From Dactylosporangium sucinum (lineage in GTDB: Bacteria > Actinomycetota > Actinomycetes > Mycobacteriales > Micromonosporaceae): a DNA stretch of 64,000 nt. The position numbers and the translations under genes are program-made. Below the pieces are notes generated by a model, which saw only the letters and a program-made list of their open reading frames with translations, was not told the origin of the DNA and did no database searches. Within the stretch, counting starts at the first letter, position 1, and every line of letters starts with the position of its first letter. Positions 59,587 to 64,000 of the stretch are shown here, in pieces. The stretch is from contig NZ_BMPI01000028.1 of NCBI RefSeq assembly GCF_014647515.1, positions 20,975 through 84,974 on the forward strand, in the 5' to 3' direction.

Positions 59587-61017
59587 ATGCCCACCACCAT
59601 TGCGGTCCGCAATCCCAGGACCGGAACGGACGACTACACCATCACCGCGGCCGACGGGGAACAGATCCGCGCGATCGCGCAGCGCCTCCGCGGCGCACAA
59701 CGGCACTGGCTCGAACTGGGGGTCGAGGGGCGCATCGCCCGCCTCGACGCCTTCAAGCAGGTGGTGATCGCGAACCGCGACGAACTGCAGGAGGCACTGG
59801 AGACCGACACCGGCCGGCGCTGGGTGTCGGCACTGGAGGTCGACACGGTCGTCTCCAGCATCGACCGGTCGACCCAGTACGTACGGGCGGTCCTCGGTGA
59901 CGAGACACCCACGGCGGTCCCCGGCGGGGTTCACGTCCGAGCGGCCGGGTTGCCCTACCCGCTGGTCGGGGTCATCTCTCCATGGAACTTCCCGCTCCAG
60001 CTCGCCCTCATCGACGCGGTTCCGGCGCTGCTTGCCGGCTGTGCCGTCCTCATCAAGCCCAGTGAGATCACGCCCAGATTCATCCCCGTGCTGCGCCGAT
60101 GCCTGGCCGCGGTGCCGGACCTGGCCGCGGTGGTCGAGGTCGTCGAAGGCGCCGGTGAGACCGGGCAGCACGTGATCTCGGCGGCCGACGTCGTCTGCTT
60201 CACCGGCAGCGTGCGCACCGGTCAGGCGGTGGCCCGGGCCGCCGCCGAACGCTTCGTCCCGGCCTTCCTCGAGCTGGGTGGCAAGGATCCGGCCATCGTC
60301 ACCGCCAGCGCGGACCTCGACGTCGCCAGCTCCGCGATCCTCTGGGGATCCACCATCAACAGCGGACACTCGTGCATGTCCATCGAGCGGGTCTACGTCG
60401 CCGCCGAGGTGTACGAACGGTTTGTGGCGCTGCTGGTCGAGAAGGCCGAGCGGGTCCGGCTGGCCCACCCCACGCCGGCGGACGGCGAGGTGGGACCGAT
60501 CATCGCCGGCGCACAGGTCGGCATCATCGGCGAGCATCTCGCCGACGCCGTCGGCAAGGGGGCGACCGTGCGCACCGGCGGGACCGTGCAGACGCTCGAC
60601 GGCGGGGCCTACCTGCGCCCGACCGTGCTCACCGGGGTGGACCACACCATGCGGGTGATGGTCGAGGAGACCTTCGGCCCGATCATCCCGGTGATGGCGT
60701 TCGGCACGGCGGACGAGGCGGTCGCGCTCGCCAACGACACCGAGTTCGGTCTCAGCGCCGCGGTCTTCGCCGGCGACGCCGGCGAGGCGGCGTTCATCGC
60801 GGAACGCATCGAAGCCGGTGGCATCAGCATCAACGACGTCTGCCTGACCGGGTTCTTCCAGGTCGGGGAGAAGAACGCGTTCAAACTGTCCGGGATGGGG
60901 CCCTCGCGAATGGGGCCTTCCTCGGTGCGGCGTTTCTTGCGACAGCGCACGCTCCTCTTCCGCGACGAGGCCCGCGTTCAACCGTGGTACTACGACGGCG
61001 CCGACGACGACGCCTGA
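59587..61017 (+). CDS. Aldehyde dehydrogenase
   Basis: 476 residues of the NAD(P)-dependent ALDH superfamily with all key residues: Asn134 (SPWNFP), Glu229 (LELGGKDP) and catalytic Cys263 (SGHSCMSIERV). FTGSVRTG near 206 is the coenzyme turn and ETFGPIIPV near 355 the conserved C-terminal motif. Converts an aldehyde intermediate to the acid. ATG 59587 follows GGAG at 6 bases; 13 bases after the nitrilase-like stop. Confidence 0.95.
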   Translation: MPTTIAVRNPRTGTDDYTITAADGEQIRAIAQRLRGAQRHWLELGVEGRIARLDAFKQVVIANRDELQEALETDTGRRWVSALEVDTVVSSIDRSTQYVRAVLGDETPTAVPGGVHVRAAGLPYPLVGVISPWNFPLQLALIDAVPALLAGCAVLIKPSEITPRFIPVLRRCLAAVPDLAAVVEVVEGAGETGQHVISAADVVCFTGSVRTGQAVARAAAERFVPAFLELGGKDPAIVTASADLDVASSAILWGSTINSGHSCMSIERVYVAAEVYERFVALLVEKAERVRLAHPTPADGEVGPIIAGAQVGIIGEHLADAVGKGATVRTGGTVQTLDGGAYLRPTVLTGVDHTMRVMVEETFGPIIPVMAFGTADEAVALANDTEFGLSAAVFAGDAGEAAFIAERIEAGGISINDVCLTGFFQVGEKNAFKLSGMGPSRMGPSSVRRFLRQRTLLFRDEARVQPWYYDGADDDA

Positions 61018-61021
61018 CCCA

Positions 61022-61480
61022 ATGGAGGATCTCTTGCGCGCAGCGGTTCCAGGAATGCCCATCATTCAGGCCCACCTCGGCGAGTGGGAGGGCGAGTACA
61101 TCCACGTCGACGCCGACGGGCAGATCATCGACCGGCACGCCTCGCACCTGCTGTGCACGGCTCCCGACGACGGCACGTACGACGTCCGCCAGGTGAACAC
61201 GTACACCTGGGACGACGGCCGGCAGGCGCAGTTCGAGTTCTCCGGAGTCACCCGGGACGGCATCTGCTACTTCGACAACGACCGCATCAAGGGTGAGATG
61301 AGCCAGATCGACGAGCTGGTCATCATCCTCACCTGGTCGTACAAGGACGACATGTCGAACTATCTCTACGAGCTCATCCAGCTGTCCCGTGACGGCAAGC
61401 GCAAGTTCCGCACCTGGCACTGGATGGACAACGACCGGATCGTCAAGCGCACGCTCATCCGCGAGACCAAGAAGAGCTGA
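61022..61480 (+). CDS. Small lipocalin-like protein (DUF3598-like) 1
   Basis: 152 residues, beta-rich, no signal peptide. The start of the barrel (LGEWEGEYIHVDADG) and strands such as YTWDDGRQAQFEFSGV and KFRTWHWMDNDRIVKRTLI align with the protein encoded at 61612-62073 (HGVWNGTYTLLEPDG... TRLWQHFEGDKLTRLTVI), so the two are homologues facing each other. The lipocalin/DUF3598 resemblance is by pattern only. It may bind or isomerise a pathway compound. It starts 4 bases after the aldehyde dehydrogenase stop. Confidence 0.65.
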   Translation: MEDLLRAAVPGMPIIQAHLGEWEGEYIHVDADGQIIDRHASHLLCTAPDDGTYDVRQVNTYTWDDGRQAQFEFSGVTRDGICYFDNDRIKGEMSQIDELVIILTWSYKDDMSNYLYELIQLSRDGKRKFRTWHWMDNDRIVKRTLIRETKKS

Positions 61481-61490
61481 TCCCCGCCCC

Positions 61491-61525
61491 GCAGCCCCGG
61501 TCGCCGGCCCGGCGACCGGGGCTGC
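61491..61525. terminator. Strong hairpin after SDR operon
   Basis: A nearly perfect 17-bp inverted repeat (arms 61491-61507 and 61509-61525, GCAGCCCCGGTCGCCGG type) with a minimal loop, 10 bases after the stop. Confidence 0.75.
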
Positions 61526-61566
61526 GTCGTCTCCGGTCCGCCACGGACGATCCCGCCCCAGCGCAA

Positions 61567-61598
61567 GAGCCCCGGCCTCCGTGGGGAGGCCGGGGCTC
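61567..61598. terminator. Second hairpin, facing the NMT1-type operon
   Basis: 14-bp stem GAGCCCCGGCCTCC / GGAGGCCGGGGCTC, loop GTGG, 14 bases beyond the stop of the leftward small protein gene. With the previous hairpin it separates the convergent operons. Confidence 0.75.
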
Positions 61599-61611
61599 GC
61601 ACATTCGTGCG

Positions 61612-62073
61612 CTACTCGGCGGCGGCGCCGTCGAACCAGCGGTCCGGCTCGGCGCCGGGCACCCGTTCCTCGTCGATGACCGTCAACCGGGTAAGTTTGT
61701 CACCCTCGAAGTGCTGCCAGAGCCTGGTACGCCGCTCCCCCGACCGCATGGACAGCTCGACGATGCGCTCGCCGGGCCGATCGTGCCAGCCGAACGTGAA
61801 CAGGATGCCCTGGTCGGCCGCGCGGACCGTGGACCCCCACATCCGGGTGTCCAGGAACCGCACGGAGTCGCCGTCGACGATCGCGTGGAAGCGCATCTCG
61901 TGCGGTTCCTGGCCGTCCTTGAGGTAGACGACCTTCTCCGTCCAGTCGGTGCCCTCCATCCGGCCCTCCTGGCGGCTGGCGAAGCGCTCGATCTGGGTGC
62001 CGTCCGGCTCGAGCAGCGTGTACGTGCCGTTCCAGACGCCGTGCATACCGGCGAGAATGTCCGCGATCGTCAT
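61612..62073 (-). CDS. Small lipocalin-like protein (DUF3598-like) 2
   Basis: 153 residues, beta-rich, homologous to the 61022-61480 product, with W-N-G-T-Y, RFLDTRMWGSTV, GILFTFGWHDRPGERIVELSM and TRLWQHF. No signal peptide, so cytoplasmic. ATG 62073 overlaps the stop of the binding-protein gene (ATGA), which ties it to ABC uptake. It may accept the imported compound. Confidence 0.65.
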   Translation of the reverse strand: MTIADILAGMHGVWNGTYTLLEPDGTQIERFASRQEGRMEGTDWTEKVVYLKDGQEPHEMRFHAIVDGDSVRFLDTRMWGSTVRAADQGILFTFGWHDRPGERIVELSMRSGERRTRLWQHFEGDKLTRLTVIDEERVPGAEPDRWFDGAAAE

Positions 62074-63128
62074 GGCTTCACCGCCTTGGCCTCGGCGACC
62101 AGCGAGTCGATCACGACGTCGTCCAGGTTCGCCTTCTGCTTGATGACGCCCTCGGCGAGCAGAGACTCCTGCAGCTCGGCCCACCGCGCCTTGTCCACGG
62201 TCATCAGCTTGTCCTTGCCCGTGGCCGTGTACAACGGACGGACCAGGTCGAGCTGCCGCTGCGCCTCCTCGGGCTTGATCTCCCGGTTGTAGTTGCGGAT
62301 GTACTCGATGGTCTTCTTGTCGTTCGCGGTGTCGAGCACGAACTCCAACCCGGCGTAGAACGCGGCCAGGACCTTGACCACGACCTCGCGGTTGGCGCTG
62401 AACTCCTCCTTGGTGGTGAAGTACGTGTCCGCCGGCACCGCGACGACGTCGTCGAACGCGAAGGACGACACGGGGGTGCCCGCCGCCTCCAGCGCCTTGC
62501 GCTCAGCCGCGCTGCCGACCCAGGCCACGATCTCGCCACGCTTGGCGAACTCGGCCGCCGCGACACCCAGCCCGACCACTTTCCGCTTGATCGACGCCGG
62601 GTCGATGCCCTCCTTCCGGGCCATCAACGTGATGAGGACGTCGGTGGTACCCCCGGCCGAGATGACGCCGAGGTTCTTGCCGGCGAGCTCGGCGACGGAC
62701 TTGATGGGCTTGTCGGCCAGCGACTGCATCTCGAACGCGCTGCGCTGCACGGGCGTGCCGAAGGCCACGTACGGCGCGTTCTCGTTGGCGACCGCGGTGA
62801 CGATGGAGATGGACTGGACGCGGGAGTAGTGGGTGGTCTTGGCAAGCACGCCCTGCAGGGCCTGCGGGGTGCCGGTCGACGAGATGACGTTCACGTCGAG
62901 GCCGAGCTTGCTGAAGAAGCCGGCCTCGCGGGCCACCATCTCGGGCGCGTTGCCCACGTTGTAGCCGAGCGCGGTCTGATAGGTCCGCTTGACCGTGGCC
63001 GCGGAGCCCGGAGCGGAAGACTTGTCGTCCTCACCACAGGCGGCCGCCAGGCCGACGACGGGTAACGCAATGCCGAACTTCGCGGCCAGGCCGAGCACGG
63101 CCCGCCGGTTCATGCCGGAACTTGCCAT
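62070..63128 (-). CDS. NMT1/SsuA-type ABC substrate-binding lipoprotein
   Basis: 352 residues. N-terminal twin-Arg signal (MNRRAVLGLAAKFGIALP) with lipobox GLAAAC. The mature part is of the SsuA/THI5/TauA kind: AREAGFFSKLGLDVNVISS, then LAGKNLGVISAGGTTDVLI. These bind sulfonates, pyrimidine precursors, aromatic acids or nitrate. ATG 63128 follows GAGGAAG. It lies 47 bases after the permease gene in a leftward operon; no ATPase gene is seen, it is presumably beyond the right edge. Confidence 0.85.
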   Translation of the reverse strand: MASSGMNRRAVLGLAAKFGIALPVVGLAAACGEDDKSSAPGSAATVKRTYQTALGYNVGNAPEMVAREAGFFSKLGLDVNVISSTGTPQALQGVLAKTTHYSRVQSISIVTAVANENAPYVAFGTPVQRSAFEMQSLADKPIKSVAELAGKNLGVISAGGTTDVLITLMARKEGIDPASIKRKVVGLGVAAAEFAKRGEIVAWVGSAAERKALEAAGTPVSSFAFDDVVAVPADTYFTTKEEFSANREVVVKVLAAFYAGLEFVLDTANDKKTIEYIRNYNREIKPEEAQRQLDLVRPLYTATGKDKLMTVDKARWAELQESLLAEGVIKQKANLDDVVIDSLVAEAKAVKP

Positions 63129-63175
63129 GGTGCTTCCTCTGCTTCTGTCGGGGTGGGGGTAAGAGACCGGCCGGG

Positions 63176-63994
63176 TCAGATCTGGTCCTCGCGGAGGACC
63201 CGCACCGACTCGTGCCAGGGGATGAGGAAGTACTTGAGCGCGACCACGATGCCGTACAGCACCAGGCCGTACGCCGCCATGAGCACGATGGAGCCGAACA
63301 GCATGTCGATCTGCAGGTTGTTCTGCAGGTTCAAGGCGTATCGACCGAGGCCCTTGTCTCCGCCGAGGTATTCGCCCACGATCGCGCCGATGGTGGCGAG
63401 CACGATCGCGACCTCCAGTCCGGCGAGGATGTAGGCCAGCGTGTACGGCAGCTCGATCCGGCCGAACCGGTACCACGTTCTGGCGCCGACCGAGGTGCCC
63501 ATCTCCCTCAGGGAGCGGGGCAACGACTGGATGCCGAAGGCGGTGTTCGTCATGATCGGGAAGAACGACACGATCGCGGCGAGCGCGATCTTCGAGCCGG
63601 GCCCGAAGCCGAACCACAACACGAACAGCGGCGCGAGCGCGACCTTGGGCGTCACCTGCGTGGCCACGATGAAGGGCTTCAGCACCCGGGCCAGGACCCG
63701 CGACTTGCCGATCAGGAAGCCGAGTGTCACACCGATCACGATGGCGATCCCGAGCCCCCAGAGCGTCTCGGTGAAGGTGGCCCAGACGTGCACCTTCCAG
63801 ATGTACGGATCGGTCACCTGCTCCTTGAGGGCCTCGAACACCGCGGCCGGGCCGGGGAGCACGAACGGTGAGACCCCGGTGATCGCGATGTACGCCTTCC
63901 AGATGAGGTACAGCAGCACCAGCACCAGCGGCGTGGACCACCAGACCAGCGATCGGTCGATGGCGCGGCGCCAGTTGCGGCCCGGCGGCTTCAC
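63176..63994 (-). CDS. SsuC/TauC-type ABC permease (start close to window edge)
   Basis: 272 residues visible with six membrane helices and the coupling loop SLREMGTSVGARTWYRFGRIELPYTL. Early segments FVLPGPAAVFEAL and WVTFTETLWGLG-like strand are typical. The GTG at 63994 gives a reasonable N-terminus but the frame stays open to the window end, so the true start could lie further right. Works with the binding protein encoded downstream. Confidence 0.85.
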   Translation of the reverse strand: MKPPGRNWRRAIDRSLVWWSTPLVLVLLYLIWKAYIAITGVSPFVLPGPAAVFEALKEQVTDPYIWKVHVWATFTETLWGLGIAIVIGVTLGFLIGKSRVLARVLKPFIVATQVTPKVALAPLFVLWFGFGPGSKIALAAIVSFFPIMTNTAFGIQSLPRSLREMGTSVGARTWYRFGRIELPYTLAYILAGLEVAIVLATIGAIVGEYLGGDKGLGRYALNLQNNLQIDMLFGSIVLMAAYGLVLYGIVVALKYFLIPWHESVRVLREDQI

Positions 63995-64000
63995 GCCGGT

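Noticed and set aside
1..64000. tRNA, rRNA, CRISPR array, prophage or replication origin
   Set aside because: None seen. I found no tRNA-like cloverleaf with T-arm, no ordered direct repeats with spacers, and no phage structural genes; the CHAP lysin alone is not evidence for a prophage.

Overview
The window is high-GC actinobacterial DNA. Supporting signs are very GC-rich third codon positions, frequent GTG starts, GTGA/ATGA/TGATG start-stop overlaps, an AfsR-type SARP regulator, F420/FMN luciferase-like (LLM) oxidoreductases and a NarL-type histidine kinase with a DUF4118-like membrane domain. A filamentous actinomycete is likely, but I cannot name a genus from sequence alone.

Layout. 1-2674: the 5' end of a branched-chain-amino-acid-type binding lipoprotein, then an LLM oxidoreductase and a two-domain MaoC dehydratase. 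2749-9744: a putative conflict or defence locus. An XRE/TPR protein is translationally coupled to a TIR-STAND NTPase on the minus strand. Diverging from it is a five-gene cassette of four small proteins, three of them membrane-anchored, that share a C-terminal DDLPxxVR-like motif, followed by an AAA+ ATPase. 9745-19911: a remnant gene, a lipoprotein coupled to an AfsR-like regulator, a small secreted protein with a CHAP lysin, a TetR/FAD-monooxygenase pair, a frameshifted phosphotransferase pseudogene, an orphan histidine kinase and a possible IS3 scrap.

19881-61480: a large catabolic island for an unidentified substrate. It has two dipeptide-type ABC transporters (19881-26382 and 31896-37657) and one MFS exporter. 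It also encodes LLM, DUF1838, bicupin, cyclase, MmgE/PrpD, zinc-less alcohol-dehydrogenase-like, five two-domain VOC, two alpha/beta-hydrolase, flavoprotein, CoA-transferase, hydantoinase-like, CitE-like, SDR, two nitrilase-fold and aldehyde dehydrogenase proteins. Regulators are one GntR and two paralogous IclR proteins. 61612-63994 is a nitrate/taurine-type ABC transporter coupled to a small lipocalin-like protein; it is cut by the window end.

The most informative signal is a repeated 26-bp operator, GAAAC-N3-GTTYC-N7-GGAACA. I find nine tripartite copies and three copies of the dyad alone, essentially all in promoter regions of the island. The third half-site always points to the controlled gene, and the dyad sits just downstream of a recognisable -10 in most cases. 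The palindrome plus one extra direct half-site resembles PcaU-type IclR operators, and sites lie in front of both IclR genes. I infer one IclR-controlled regulon covering about ten operons. A second oddity is that several hydrolases in the island lack canonical nucleophiles: both nitrilase-fold proteins have Ser in place of the catalytic Cys, and both alpha/beta hydrolases have His, or Gly in a fused second domain, at the nucleophile elbow.
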